Shown one piece after another: positions 26,743 through 36,031 of a stretch of 64,000 nucleotides of DNA (positions are counted from its first letter, which is position 1; each line of letters starts with the position of its first letter). A program made the translations under genes and the position numbers. The stretch lies in assembly GCA_963698265.1 (NCBI GenBank), contig CAVOQC010000004.1, positions 1,187,904-1,251,903 on the forward strand. The letters are read 5' to 3'. The notes under the pieces were generated by a model. The model searched no databases and had not been told where the DNA came from. It saw only the letters and a list, made by a program, of their open reading frames with translations. The DNA is from FEB-7 sp963698265. GTDB taxonomy: Bacteria; Pseudomonadota; Gammaproteobacteria; Burkholderiales; Usitatibacteraceae.

Positions 26743-28061
26743 AGGCCCGCTTCCTGGAGCTCGCCGATTTCGTCCAGTCCCTCGCCGGCGCGGGGGAGGT
26801 GATCGCCTCGGCCTTTGCCGCGGAGTCCTCCGACTTCATCCGATTCAACCGGAGCGCGGTCCGCCAGGCCACGGCCGTGCTGCAGGCCCGCTGGACGCTC
26901 ACGCTGGTGCGCGACGGCCGCCGCGCCGAAGCCACCTCCACGCTGCCGGGCGAGGCGGGCGCGGACCGGGAGACGCTGAAGGCGATGCTCGCCTCGCTTC
27001 GCCAGGACATCGGCGAGGCGCCGGTCGATCCCTACCTCCTCCTGCCCGACTCGCCGGAGAGCACCGAGCGCGAGTCGCCGGGAGAGATCCCCGACGCCGC
27101 CTTCGTGATCGACGCGGTGCTCGAGGCGGGCCGGGGCCTCGACCTCGTGGGGCTCTACGCGGGCGGCCCCATCTACGAGGGCTTCGCCAGCACGCTCGGC
27201 CAGCGCAACTGGCAGCGCGTGGACCACTTCAATTTCGACTGGTGCCTGTACCACGACCGCGACAAGGCGGTGAAGAACTCCTATGCCGGCGCGCGCTGGG
27301 AGGCGCAGGCCTTCGCCACGCGCATGCGCTTCGCACGCGAACAGCTGGCGTTGCTGGGCACGCCCGCACGCACGCTCGACCCGGGACACTACCGCGCCTA
27401 CCTCGCGCCCGCGGCAATGGAGGAAGTGCTGGGGATGCTCTGCTGGGGCGGGTTCGGCCTGAAGAGCCAGCGCACCAAGCAAAGCCCGCTCATGCGCATG
27501 GCCGAGGCGGGCGCGCAGTTCGACCCGCGCGTGACGATTGCCGAGAACACGGCCGAAGGGCTCGCCACGGGATTCCAGCGCGAGGGTTTCGTGCGGCCCG
27601 GGCGCGTGGAACTCGTGCGGCAGGGCAGGCTCGCCGGCGCGCTCGTCTCGCCGCGCTCGGCGAAGGAATTCGGCGTCGCGACCAACGGCGCCAACGCCGA
27701 GGAAACGCCCGAGTCCCTCGATCTCGGCGCCGGTGAACTTCCGCGCGACGGCGTCCTCGAAGCACTCGATCGCGGCATCTACGTGGGCAACCTCTGGTAC
27801 CTCAACTTTTCCGACCGCTCGGCGTGCCGGCTCACCGGCATGACGCGCTTCGCGTCCTTCTGGGTGGAGGGAGGCGAGATCCGCGCGCCGGTCAACGTGA
27901 TGCGCTTCGACGACACCGCCTTCCGCATGCTCGGCTCCGAACTGGAGGCGCTCACGCGGGAGCGCGATCTCCTGCTCCAGGGCGGCACCTACGGGGCGCG
28001 AAACACCACGTCGCTTCGCACGCCGGGTGCGCTGCTGCGCGACCTGGCCCTGGTCCTGTAG
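26739..28061 (+). CDS. TldE/PmbA-like partner of the TldD-type protease
   Basis: A 440-residue protein starting at the GTG inside the TldD stop codon. It has the U62/TldE architecture without the HExxxH zinc motif, including the N-terminal SSDFIRFNRSAVRQA strand region, a central helical section, and the C-terminal beta region with GIYVGNLWYLNFSDRSACRLTGMTRF. The close coupling suggests a 1:1 complex with the catalytic subunit, as for TldD-TldE. No peptide substrate gene is seen nearby. Confidence 0.82.
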   Translation: MKARFLELADFVQSLAGAGEVIASAFAAESSDFIRFNRSAVRQATAVLQARWTLTLVRDGRRAEATSTLPGEAGADRETLKAMLASLRQDIGEAPVDPYLLLPDSPESTERESPGEIPDAAFVIDAVLEAGRGLDLVGLYAGGPIYEGFASTLGQRNWQRVDHFNFDWCLYHDRDKAVKNSYAGARWEAQAFATRMRFAREQLALLGTPARTLDPGHYRAYLAPAAMEEVLGMLCWGGFGLKSQRTKQSPLMRMAEAGAQFDPRVTIAENTAEGLATGFQREGFVRPGRVELVRQGRLAGALVSPRSAKEFGVATNGANAEETPESLDLGAGELPRDGVLEALDRGIYVGNLWYLNFSDRSACRLTGMTRFASFWVEGGEIRAPVNVMRFDDTAFRMLGSELEALTRERDLLLQGGTYGARNTTSLRTPGALLRDLALVL

Positions 28062-28066
28062 GCGAT

Positions 28067-28095
28067 TTGACGCGAATGTCGAGGCGGCGTAACAT
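28067..28095 (+). promoter_or_regulatory. sigma-70 promoter of the lytic transglycosylase gene
   Basis: TTGACG (28067-28072) and TAACAT (28090-28095) have the ideal 17-base spacing. An AT-rich leader unlike the surrounding DNA follows to the start at 28128. Confidence 0.65.
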
Positions 28096-28127
28096 GAAAT
28101 TATCCATAGAAAACAATAATTAAGCCA

Positions 28128-29468
28128 ATGATTCGGAGGCGATTTCTGAAGTTCCTGGCCCTGGTGTGCGCGCTGGCCGCTGGCGGCGCCCTCGCCGCCC
28201 CGCCCGCCGCAACGGCAGGCGGTGCGCCCCGGATCCCGGATGCCTTCGACGAGCCGGCCGTGCCGATGCCGGACCCGGACCTGTGGCAGCGCGTGCGCAG
28301 GGGCTTTCTCCTGGAGCCGCTGGACTCCCCGCTCGTCCTCGATCACGAGACGTGGTACGCGAACCGCCCCGATTACATCAAGCGCTTCGTCGACCGCGGA
28401 AGCCGCTACCTGCACCACATCGTGGAGGAAGTCGAGAAGCGCGGCATGCCCACCGAGATTGCGCTGCTGCCCGTGGTCGAGAGCGCGTTCAACCCGCACG
28501 CCTACTCGCGCTCCCGCGCGTCGGGCCTCTGGCAGTTCATCCCGTCCACGGGCAAGAACTACGGCCTCGCGCAGGATTGGTGGAAGGACAACCGCCGCGA
28601 CATCGTCGCCGCCACCCACGCGGCGTTGAACTACCTGCAGAAGCTCCACGACCAGTTCGGCAACTGGGAGCTGGCACTCGCCGCCTACAATTGCGGCGAG
28701 GGCTGCGTGGGACGCGCGATCGCCGCCAACCAGCGCCGCGGCCTGCCCACGGATTACCTGAGCCTGAAGCTGCCGCCGGAGACGACGAACTACGTGCCCA
28801 AGCTCGTGGCCGTGAAGAACATCGTGCTCTCCCCGGGTCTGTACGGCATCGACCTCGAGTCGATTCCCGACCAGCCCTACTTCACGACCGTCGAGGCGCC
28901 CGCGAAGATCGACGTGAAGCTCGCCGCGAAGCTCGCCGGCATGCCCGAGGACGAGTTCGTCGCGCTCAATCCCTCCCACAACAAGCCCGTGGCCATGGCG
29001 CACGCGGGCACCCTGGTGTTGCCGCTCGACAAGGCGGAACAGTTCCGCGAGAACCTCGAGAACTGGGACCGGCCGCTCGTCACGTGGAGCACGATCCAGG
29101 GCAGGAAGGGCGAATCCGTCGACGCCATCGCCAAACGCCACGGGCTCACGGGCTCCGCCCTGCGCCAGGCGAACAACCTGCACGTGAACCGGAAGGGCCG
29201 GCTCACGGCCTCGCAGCCGATACTGGTGCCGGGTCGGGGCAAGGCGAGCGCGCCGGCTGTGGCCGCCCGACAGGAGCCGGCCGCGCCGCGGCCGCCCGAC
29301 AGCCCCCCGGCGCAGACCCGCTCCGCGGGCGTGTACACGGTGCAGGCGGGCGACACCCTCTACGGCATCGCCCGGCAGTTCGGCCGGGCGGTGCCCGACC
29401 TGCTGCAGCTGAACAACCTCACCGCCCGCGCCATCATCCAGCCCGGGTTGCGCCTGCGCCTCCAGTAG
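28128..29468 (+). CDS. mltD: membrane-bound lytic murein transglycosylase D-like, two LysM domains
   Basis: A 446-residue periplasmic enzyme that cleaves peptidoglycan glycan strands to 1,6-anhydro ends. The signal peptide (IRRRFLKFLALVCALAAGG) has no lipobox, unlike E. coli MltD. The family 1 transglycosylase domain has the catalytic Glu in LLPVVESAFNPHAYS, with SGLWQFIPSTGKNYGL and ELALAAYNCGEG following. Two C-terminal LysM repeats (around residues 320-370 and 400-446, VYTVQAGDTLYGIARQFGR in the second) bind peptidoglycan. The ATG at 28128 has a weak ribosome site; a GGAGG lies just inside the coding sequence. Confidence 0.92.
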   Translation: MIRRRFLKFLALVCALAAGGALAAPPAATAGGAPRIPDAFDEPAVPMPDPDLWQRVRRGFLLEPLDSPLVLDHETWYANRPDYIKRFVDRGSRYLHHIVEEVEKRGMPTEIALLPVVESAFNPHAYSRSRASGLWQFIPSTGKNYGLAQDWWKDNRRDIVAATHAALNYLQKLHDQFGNWELALAAYNCGEGCVGRAIAANQRRGLPTDYLSLKLPPETTNYVPKLVAVKNIVLSPGLYGIDLESIPDQPYFTTVEAPAKIDVKLAAKLAGMPEDEFVALNPSHNKPVAMAHAGTLVLPLDKAEQFRENLENWDRPLVTWSTIQGRKGESVDAIAKRHGLTGSALRQANNLHVNRKGRLTASQPILVPGRGKASAPAVAARQEPAAPRPPDSPPAQTRSAGVYTVQAGDTLYGIARQFGRAVPDLLQLNNLTARAIIQPGLRLRLQ

Positions 29469-29495
29469 GCGCGCACGCACCGAAAAAGCAGAAAA

Positions 29496-29583
29496 CGGAG
29501 ACGCTCCCCGTTCTCCGGAATCCACGAGGCCAAACGGAACAGGGGACGCTCCCCGGTTCCGGCAACCGGTGAACGTCCCCTGT
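29496..29583. repeat. two related hairpin units between mltD and sodB (terminator or dispersed repeat)
   Basis: The 10-mer GACGCTCCCC occurs at 29500-29509 and 29545-29554. Unit A pairs CGGAGA (29496-29501) with TCTCCG (29512-29517). Unit B is a compound structure: ACAGGGGACG (29539-29548) pairs with CGTCCCCTGT (29574-29583), and inside it CCGGTT pairs with AACCGG. Lying between convergent genes, they may end transcription from both sides, although T-runs are weak. The unit resembles a short repeat that could recur in the genome. Confidence 0.55.
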
Positions 29584-29595
29584 CCCGGCGCGGCG

Positions 29596-30189
29596 CTAGC
29601 CGAGGTTCGCGGCTGCGAACTCCCAGTTGAGGAGCTTGTCGATCACCGCGTTCACGTAGTCCGCGCGGCGGTTCTGGTGATCGAGGTAATAGGCATGCTC
29701 CCACACGTCGATGGTCAGGAGCGGCTTCAGGCCCTGGGTCAGGGGCACCTCGGCATTGCCCGTCTTCACGATCTTCAGCTTGCCCGCTGCATCGGCCACG
29801 AGCCAGCCCCAGCCGCTGCCGAACTGCGAAACCGTGGTGGCCGACATCTGCTTCTTGAACTCGTCGAAGCTGCCGAAGGAATCCTTGATCGCGGCGGCGA
29901 CCTTGCCGCCCGGCGCGCCGCCGCCACCCGGCTTCAGGCTCTTCCAGTAGAAGTCGTGGTTCCAGATCTGCGCGGAATTGTTGAAGAGCGGCGCCTTGTC
30001 CGCCTTCCCCGCAGTGGCCTTCACCACCTCCTCGAGCGACTTGCCCTCGAGGTCCGTCCCCTTCACGAGATTGTTCAGGTTGTCCACATAGGTCTTGTGG
30101 TGCTTGCCGTGGTGGAAGCCGATGGTGTTGGCGGAGATGACGGGGTCGAGCGCGTTTTCCGCGTAGGGAAGCGCCATGAGCGTGAGCAT
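29596..30189 (-). CDS. sodB: superoxide dismutase, Fe type
   Basis: A 197-residue Fe/Mn superoxide dismutase with metal ligands in FHHGKHHKTYV, FNNSAQIWNHDFYW and DVWEHAYYLDHQN. The Gln in NNSAQIWNH is the position typical of the iron enzyme. It is cytoplasmic, with no signal. The start is the ATG at 30189 preceded by GGAGA; an internal Met five codons on would give the more usual MALPYAEN start. A -10-like TATACT lies at 30228-30233. Confidence 0.95.
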   Translation of the reverse strand: MLTLMALPYAENALDPVISANTIGFHHGKHHKTYVDNLNNLVKGTDLEGKSLEEVVKATAGKADKAPLFNNSAQIWNHDFYWKSLKPGGGGAPGGKVAAAIKDSFGSFDEFKKQMSATTVSQFGSGWGWLVADAAGKLKIVKTGNAEVPLTQGLKPLLTIDVWEHAYYLDHQNRRADYVNAVIDKLLNWEFAAANLG

Positions 30190-30250
30190 GGATGGTCTCC
30201 GTGGGGGAATGGTTCGGGGAAAGTGAAAGTATACGGCCAACGGGGGCCCT

Positions 30251-30271
30251 AAAGCCCGCGCGGCACGCGGG
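30251..30271 (-). terminator. weak hairpin after the peptide-uptake operon
   Basis: On the minus strand CCCGCG pairs with CGCGGG around a five-base loop, followed by CTTTA. It sits just after the oligopeptidase stop (30285) and before the sodB promoter, so it probably separates the two transcripts. The T-run is short. Confidence 0.4.
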
Positions 30272-30284
30272 TGTTTCCCCGCCG

Positions 30285-32252
30285 CTAGCGGCGGCCGGTG
30301 ATCTCCGCGAAGAACGCCTCGCGCGAGGGCTCCCGCCCCAGGAACTTGCGCACCATGTCTGCCGGCTCCACCTGCCCGCCCTGCGCGAGGATCGTGTCGC
30401 GGTAGAAGCGGCCGACCTTCGGGTCGAGCAGGTTCTTCGAGAACTTCGAGAGCATGTCGAGCGCGAGCACCTCCGACCACATGTAGCCGTAGTAACCCGC
30501 CGCGTAATGGGCGGCGATGTGGCTGAACGAGGCCGGAAACATGGTGCCCTCGACGTGCCCGAGGGGCGTGGCCGATTCCATGCGCTTCCACACGGCCATC
30601 GAAGGCTTCGGGTCCGTCGAGAGCGCCATGTCGTAGGCGGCGAAGAGCCACTGGCGCGCGTAGCGGATGCCCTGCCCGTAGCGGCGCGCGGCCTGGAGGC
30701 GCGCGATGTCGTCCTTCGTGAGGCGCGGGCAATCCGGGCAGACCTTCGCGAAGAGCGCGAGCGGCTGCTCTCTGCGCACCCATTCCTCGAACATCTGCGA
30801 AGGCGCCTCGACGAAGTCGCGCGGCGTGCTGGTTCCCGCGTGCGGGTTGTAGTCGGTGCGAGAGAGCACGCCGTGCAGCACGTGACCGAACTCGTGGAGC
30901 AGCGTCTCCATCTCATTGTGGTCGAGGCCGCCGCGGTTGAAGTTGGTCACCAGCACGGAGACCGGCGTGCGCTTCGCGAGCAGGCTCACGCCGCGCACCG
31001 GGAAGGCCGCCGCGTGGTTGTACTTCCCCTCGCGCGGGAAGAGGTCGAGATAGAAGCCGGAAAGGAAAGCGCCGGAACGGGCGTCGAACACGTCGAAATA
31101 GCGGACATCCGGATCCCACACGGGGACCTTGCGTTCGGCGAACTTCACCCCGTAGAGCGTCTGCGAGAGTTCCAGCGTGAACGCGATGGCCTTGTCGGTC
31201 GGGAAGTACTTGCGGAGCGCCTCCTGGTCGATCGCGTAGCGCGCCCTGCGCACCCGCTCCTGCCAGTAGTTCACGTCCCAGCGCTCGAGCCGCACCTCGG
31301 CGAGCGGCCGGCCCGCGTCCTTCGCCTTCTCCGCGCGCAGGTCCTCGAGCTCCCTCTTCTCGAGATCCGTCACCGCGTCCTTCACCTCGGCGAGGAACGC
31401 CATGACCGTCTCGGGCTTGCCCACCATCTTCCGGCGCAGGGAGTAGTGCGCGAAGCTCGGCAGGTCGTAGAGCGCGGCGAGCTCCTGGCGCAGGCGGAAG
31501 ATCTCGTCCAGGCGCCCGAGGTTTCCCTCCCCGCCCTCGCGCTGCTTGGCGAGGTAGTAGCGCTTGCGGGCCGCCTCGCTCTTCGCGCCGTTCATGAACG
31601 GCACGTAGGCGGGGTAGTCGAGCCCCAGCACGTAGTTGCCGTCTGCGTCGCGCTTCTGCGCCTTCACGTAGTCCTCGGGCATGCCCTCCATCTCGGCCGG
31701 CGAGACGGCGACCTTCGTCGTATCGTCCCGGACGCTCTTGTCGAAGTCCTGGCGCAGGGTCTCCAGCCGGTCGAAGATCTCCTTGGCGCGGCTGCGCTTG
31801 CCGGCCGGAAGCGCGACGCCCGTGTCCTCGAAGCCCTCGATGACGTCCTTCTGCAGCTTTGCCTGCCTCGGGTTGCCCGGCTTCGCCGATTTCACGCGGG
31901 CGAAGAGCTTCTCGCTCTGGAAGAGCTCGGTCGAAAGCGTCGTGTACTTCGTGAGGCATGGATCGGCGGCGTCCCGCACCGCCTTGTCGGGGTGGACGCT
32001 GCCCATCAGGTAGATGGGGTTCACCACGTCCTCCATCTCGATCTGCAGGCGGTTCCACTCGTCGAGGAAGCCGGCGCCGCCCCGCTTCGCCTCCAGGCGC
32101 GCGATCGTGGTCCTGGCGCGCGCGAGCCCCTCGTCGCATAGCCGCGTCACGCGTGCCGCGTCGTAGGTTCCGATCAGGGGACGCGCGGGCGCGGCGGCGT
32201 GCACGGCGCTCCCCGCGAGCACGAGCGCAAGGAAGGCGAGAGTCCTGGACAT
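30285..32252 (-). CDS. periplasmic M3-family oligopeptidase
   Basis: A 655-residue zinc metallopeptidase of the thimet oligopeptidase/Dcp family. It has a cleavable signal peptide (ending AVHA), so it acts in the periplasm rather than in the cytoplasm like PrlC or Dcp. The zinc site is HEFGH in MEMETLLHEFGHVLHG-like context, with the third ligand Glu in DFVEAPSQMFEEW, and the C-terminal HIAAHYAAGYYGYMWSEV substrate region is intact. It is the last gene of the peptide ABC operon, 32 bases after the ATPase. It may trim peptides so that they fit the binding proteins and permease. Confidence 0.9.
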   Translation of the reverse strand: MSRTLAFLALVLAGSAVHAAAPARPLIGTYDAARVTRLCDEGLARARTTIARLEAKRGGAGFLDEWNRLQIEMEDVVNPIYLMGSVHPDKAVRDAADPCLTKYTTLSTELFQSEKLFARVKSAKPGNPRQAKLQKDVIEGFEDTGVALPAGKRSRAKEIFDRLETLRQDFDKSVRDDTTKVAVSPAEMEGMPEDYVKAQKRDADGNYVLGLDYPAYVPFMNGAKSEAARKRYYLAKQREGGEGNLGRLDEIFRLRQELAALYDLPSFAHYSLRRKMVGKPETVMAFLAEVKDAVTDLEKRELEDLRAEKAKDAGRPLAEVRLERWDVNYWQERVRRARYAIDQEALRKYFPTDKAIAFTLELSQTLYGVKFAERKVPVWDPDVRYFDVFDARSGAFLSGFYLDLFPREGKYNHAAAFPVRGVSLLAKRTPVSVLVTNFNRGGLDHNEMETLLHEFGHVLHGVLSRTDYNPHAGTSTPRDFVEAPSQMFEEWVRREQPLALFAKVCPDCPRLTKDDIARLQAARRYGQGIRYARQWLFAAYDMALSTDPKPSMAVWKRMESATPLGHVEGTMFPASFSHIAAHYAAGYYGYMWSEVLALDMLSKFSKNLLDPKVGRFYRDTILAQGGQVEPADMVRKFLGREPSREAFFAEITGRR

Positions 32253-32284
32253 GGTTCCGGTTCTTTCGGTTAGCGCGGCCCGCC

Positions 32285-33985
32285 TCAGGCCGCGACGCGG
32301 GAAGCGTTCCAGCCCTTGGGGATCGAGGCGAGGAGCTTCCGGGTGTAGTCCTGCGCGGGATTCAGGTAGATCTCGTCGGCGTTGGCGATCTCGACGATCT
32401 CGCCGTCGTTCATGACCATGATCTCGTCGGAGATGTACTTGACGACCGCGAGATCGTGGGAGATGAAGATGTAGGAGAGGTTGAACTCGTCCTGGAGGTC
32501 CTGCAGCAGGTTCAGCACCTGCGCCTGCACCGAAACATCCAGCGCCGACACCGACTCGTCGCAGATGAGCACGTCGGGCCTCATCGTGAGGCAGCGCGCG
32601 ATCGCTATCCGCTGGCGCTGCCCGCCGGAGAACTCGTGCGGGTACTTGTAGAAGGCGTCCTCCGGCATCCCCACCCGATGGAGCATCTCGAAGGCCAGTT
32701 CGACACGCTCCTTCTGGTCGCGGCCAAGGCCGTGGATCTTCATCGGCTCGGTAAGGATGTTGCCGACCGTGAAGCGCGGGTTGAGCGAGGCGTAGGGATT
32801 CTGGAAAATGATCTGGATGCGCCGCCGGTAGGCCATCATCTCGCGGTCCGAGAGCGTGAGCAGGTTCTTGCCTTCGAACAGCACCTCCCCGCCGGTGGCC
32901 TCATGGAGCCGCATGAGCGTGAGGCCCACCGTGGTCTTTCCGGAGCCGGATTCGCCCACCAGGCCCAGGGTCTTGCCCTTGGCGAGGCGGAAGTTCACGT
33001 CCTTCACGGCGGGCACGGCGCGCTTGCCGAAGAGGCCTTCCTTGAGAAAGAACGTCTTGGTGAGGCCCCTGGCCTCCAGGATCACGGCGTCCGTCTGCTT
33101 CACCCCGCGCGGGCGCTCGTCGTAGTTCGCGAGCCCGCCTTCCTTCATGAAGTCGTCGATCACCGGCAGGCGCATCGGCCGGCGGTCCAGGCGCGGTCGG
33201 CAGGCGAGCAGCGCCTTGGTATAGGGGTGCTGCGGGCGCTCGAAGATTTCGCGCACGGGGCCCTGCTCCTGGACGAGCCCGTTCTGCATGACCACCACCT
33301 CGTCCGCGATCTCCCCCACCACGCCGAGGTCGTGCGTGATGAACAGCACGGACATGTGGTGCTTCTCCTGGAGCTTCGCGAGGAGTTCGAGGATCTGCTT
33401 CTGGATGGTGACGTCGAGCGCCGTGGTGGGCTCGTCTGCGATGAGGAGCTTGGGCTCGCAGGCGATCGCCATGGCGATCATCACGCGCTGCTGCTGGCCG
33501 CCGGAGAGCTCGTGGGGAAAGCTTCGCGCGCGCAGCTTCGGTTCCGGGATGCCCACTTCCGCGAGCAGCGCCACCGTGCGGTCCGCCGCCGCCCTGGGTG
33601 TGAGGCCCATGTGCAGGCGCAGCACTTCGCCGATCTGCTCTCCGACCGGGAACACCGGGTTCAGGGACGTCATCGGCTCCTGGAAGATCACCGAGATGTC
33701 CTTGCCGCGGAGGTCCTGCAGGCGCTCCTGGGAGGCCTTGAGGAGATCCGCGCCCCCGTAGAGGATGCGGCTCGACGCAGGCACCATCGCGTTCTCCGGG
33801 AGCAGGCCCAGGATCGACATCGCGGAGACGGACTTGCCGCTGCCGGACTCTCCCACGAGGGCCACGATCCGGTGCGTCGGGATGTCGAAGGAGATCCCCT
33901 TCACGGCCTCGAAGGTGGAGTGCTTGTCGATGCGGAAAGTGACGCGCAGGTCGTGGATCTGCAGGAGCTTGTCTTCGTTCGTCAT
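32285..33985 (-). CDS. peptide ABC transporter ATPase with two fused nucleotide-binding domains (YejF-like)
   Basis: A 566-residue protein with two complete ABC ATPase domains in tandem, as in YejF. The first has Walker A GESGSGKSVS, signature LSGGQQQR and Walker B LLIADEP. The second has GESGSGKTTVG, FSGGQRQR and VLICDES. Each is followed by the oligopeptide-transporter C-terminal motif (HPYTKALL in the first). It powers uptake by the two permeases upstream. The ATG at 33985 is 16 bases after the permease stop. Both sites look competent. Confidence 0.93.
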   Translation of the reverse strand: MTNEDKLLQIHDLRVTFRIDKHSTFEAVKGISFDIPTHRIVALVGESGSGKSVSAMSILGLLPENAMVPASSRILYGGADLLKASQERLQDLRGKDISVIFQEPMTSLNPVFPVGEQIGEVLRLHMGLTPRAAADRTVALLAEVGIPEPKLRARSFPHELSGGQQQRVMIAMAIACEPKLLIADEPTTALDVTIQKQILELLAKLQEKHHMSVLFITHDLGVVGEIADEVVVMQNGLVQEQGPVREIFERPQHPYTKALLACRPRLDRRPMRLPVIDDFMKEGGLANYDERPRGVKQTDAVILEARGLTKTFFLKEGLFGKRAVPAVKDVNFRLAKGKTLGLVGESGSGKTTVGLTLMRLHEATGGEVLFEGKNLLTLSDREMMAYRRRIQIIFQNPYASLNPRFTVGNILTEPMKIHGLGRDQKERVELAFEMLHRVGMPEDAFYKYPHEFSGGQRQRIAIARCLTMRPDVLICDESVSALDVSVQAQVLNLLQDLQDEFNLSYIFISHDLAVVKYISDEIMVMNDGEIVEIANADEIYLNPAQDYTRKLLASIPKGWNASRVAA

Positions 33986-34001
33986 GCTCGTCGTCCCCGG
34001 T

Positions 34002-35054
34002 TCACTTGAGCTTCGGATCCAGCGCATCGCGCAGGCTGTCGGTGAGCATCGAGAAGGCGGTCACGAGGATCGCCATGCTCGCGCCCGCCGCGAAGAGCTG
34101 CCACCACTTGCCGATCACCAGCTCGTTCTGCGCCTCCGCGAGCATCGTGCCCCACGAGACCATGTCCACCGGCACGCCGAGCCCCAGGAAGGAAAGGATC
34201 ACCTCCGCCTTGATGAACCCCACCACGTGCTGCGAGAGCTGCACCAGGATCACGTGGCTCGCGTTCGGCAGGATGTGGATGAACATGCGCGAGAGGTGCG
34301 AGGCGCCGATCGCCTGCGCCGCCATCACGTATTCCCGGCCGCACTGCTTGATGTACTCCGCGCGCACCAGGCGATAGATGCCGGTCCACCCGGTGAGCGC
34401 GAGGATGACGATGATCGTGTCGAGCCCGCGCTTGAACACCGCCGCGAAGGCGAGTATCAGCAGGATGTACGGGATCGAGGTGAAGATGTTGTAGAACCAC
34501 TCGAGGAAATCGTTCACCTTCCCGCCCCAGTAGCCCGCCATCGCGCCGAGCACCGTGCCGATGAGGGTGGCGAAGAGCGCGGCCGTGAGGCCCACGAAGA
34601 TGGACACCTCGGATCCCTTGACCGCCTTGGCGAGCACGTCGCGGCCCCACTTGTCGCCGCCGAACGGGAGCGACTCCGCGCGCTTGGTCTCCGTCACCGC
34701 GATCTTCGCCGCGCGCTCCTCCCACTCCTTGTAGCGGGGCGCGAGCGGGTCGATGTCCGAGAGGTCCACGGGCTTGGCCCGCGACGTGACGTCCTTGCCG
34801 GTGACCTCCCTCGCCTCGAGGTTCTCCGCGCCCGCCAGGAACGCGGGGTTGGCGTAGGAGACGCCCTTTTCCTGGTTCCAGTCGCCGGCTACGAGGCCCG
34901 TGAAGGACGCGAGCATCATCGCGAGGTAGACGGCGACGACCGCGAGACAGGCCACGCCCACGCGGTCGTCCAGCAGGCGACGCCAGGCGAGCATCCAGAG
35001 GCCCGGCGATTCCTGCCTCGCGGGCCGTGCGTTTTCGGGAAGAACGGCGCTCAT
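34002..35054 (-). CDS. peptide ABC transporter permease (YejE/DppC type)
   Basis: A 350-residue inner-membrane permease with the N-terminal OppC-type helix, a soluble periplasmic insert of about 80 residues after it, and the C-terminal transport domain. The coupling loop carries the EYVMAAQAIGASHLSRMFIHILPN motif, which docks on the ATPase. The large insert is typical of YejE-like permeases and may touch the binding protein. It starts nine bases after the partner permease. Confidence 0.92.
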   Translation of the reverse strand: MSAVLPENARPARQESPGLWMLAWRRLLDDRVGVACLAVVAVYLAMMLASFTGLVAGDWNQEKGVSYANPAFLAGAENLEAREVTGKDVTSRAKPVDLSDIDPLAPRYKEWEERAAKIAVTETKRAESLPFGGDKWGRDVLAKAVKGSEVSIFVGLTAALFATLIGTVLGAMAGYWGGKVNDFLEWFYNIFTSIPYILLILAFAAVFKRGLDTIIVILALTGWTGIYRLVRAEYIKQCGREYVMAAQAIGASHLSRMFIHILPNASHVILVQLSQHVVGFIKAEVILSFLGLGVPVDMVSWGTMLAEAQNELVIGKWWQLFAAGASMAILVTAFSMLTDSLRDALDPKLK

Positions 35055-35063
35055 GTCTGGCCC

Positions 35064-36002
35064 CTATTTGAACGACACGCGCGGGTCGACGAGCTTGTAC
35101 ATCACGTCGACCAGCAGGTTCACGATCATGGTGAGCACCGCGAGGTACACGGTCACGGCCTTGATCACCGGGAAATCGCTTCGGTTCACCGCCGTCACGA
35201 TCTCGCGGCCGAGCCCCGGGATCGAAAAGAACACTTCCAGCAGGAAGGAGCCCACGAAGACGCTCGGCAGGTAGATGCCGACGTTGGTGAGGATGGGGAT
35301 GAGCGCGTTCCTCAGCACGTGCTTCATCATCACCTTCTTCTCCGGGAGGCCCTTGGCGCGCGCGGTGCGCACGTAGTCCTGGTTGATCTCCTCGAGGAAG
35401 AAGGACCGGTAGAGGCGAAGCTGCGGGGCGAGCCCCACGAAGATCGCCAGCATGATGGGCAGCGGCGCGTAGTTGGTGAGGTTCCTCCAGTAGCTCTCGC
35501 TCCAGCCCTGCACCGGGAACCAGCCGAGGATGAAGCCGAAGAGCCACTGCCCGACGATGATGTAGACGAGGAAGCTGATCGACATGGCGGTCGTGCAGAT
35601 CACCATGATGGAGCGGTCCGTGAGGCTGCCGCGCACGTAGGCGACCATGATCGCGAAGACCACGGCGAGGACGGTCTCGATGATGAGCACCGGCACCATG
35701 ATCGTGAGCGTGGGGCCCACGCGCGTGAGGAGGATGCGGGAAACCTCCTCGTTCGTGGACCAGCTTCGCCCGAAGTCGAAGGTGAACACCTGCTGCACGA
35801 ACACCCAGAGCTGGTACCAGTAGGGCTGGTCCACGCCGAGCTGGCGGCGGATGTTGGCGATCTGCTCGGGATTGGAGATCTTGCCCGCCAGGACCTGCGC
35901 GGGGTCGCCGCCCACCCAGTTGAACAGGAAGAAGATGAGCAGGATCACGCCGGCGAGCGTCGGGATCATCTGCCACATTCGTCGGATTACGTATGCGGTC
36001 AC
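35064..36002 (-). CDS. peptide ABC transporter permease (YejB/DppB type)
   Basis: A 312-residue inner-membrane permease with about six transmembrane helices. It opens YVIRRMWQMIPTLAGVILL and carries the coupling motif DYVRTARAKGLPEKKVMMKHVLRN. The GTG start at 36002 has a strong AAGGAG ribosome site. It pairs with the following permease to form the pore of a peptide importer. Confidence 0.92.
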   Translation of the reverse strand: MTAYVIRRMWQMIPTLAGVILLIFFLFNWVGGDPAQVLAGKISNPEQIANIRRQLGVDQPYWYQLWVFVQQVFTFDFGRSWSTNEEVSRILLTRVGPTLTIMVPVLIIETVLAVVFAIMVAYVRGSLTDRSIMVICTTAMSISFLVYIIVGQWLFGFILGWFPVQGWSESYWRNLTNYAPLPIMLAIFVGLAPQLRLYRSFFLEEINQDYVRTARAKGLPEKKVMMKHVLRNALIPILTNVGIYLPSVFVGSFLLEVFFSIPGLGREIVTAVNRSDFPVIKAVTVYLAVLTMIVNLLVDVMYKLVDPRVSFK

Positions 36003-36031
36003 GCTGGCATCTCCTTCGCGTTCGCTTCGGT

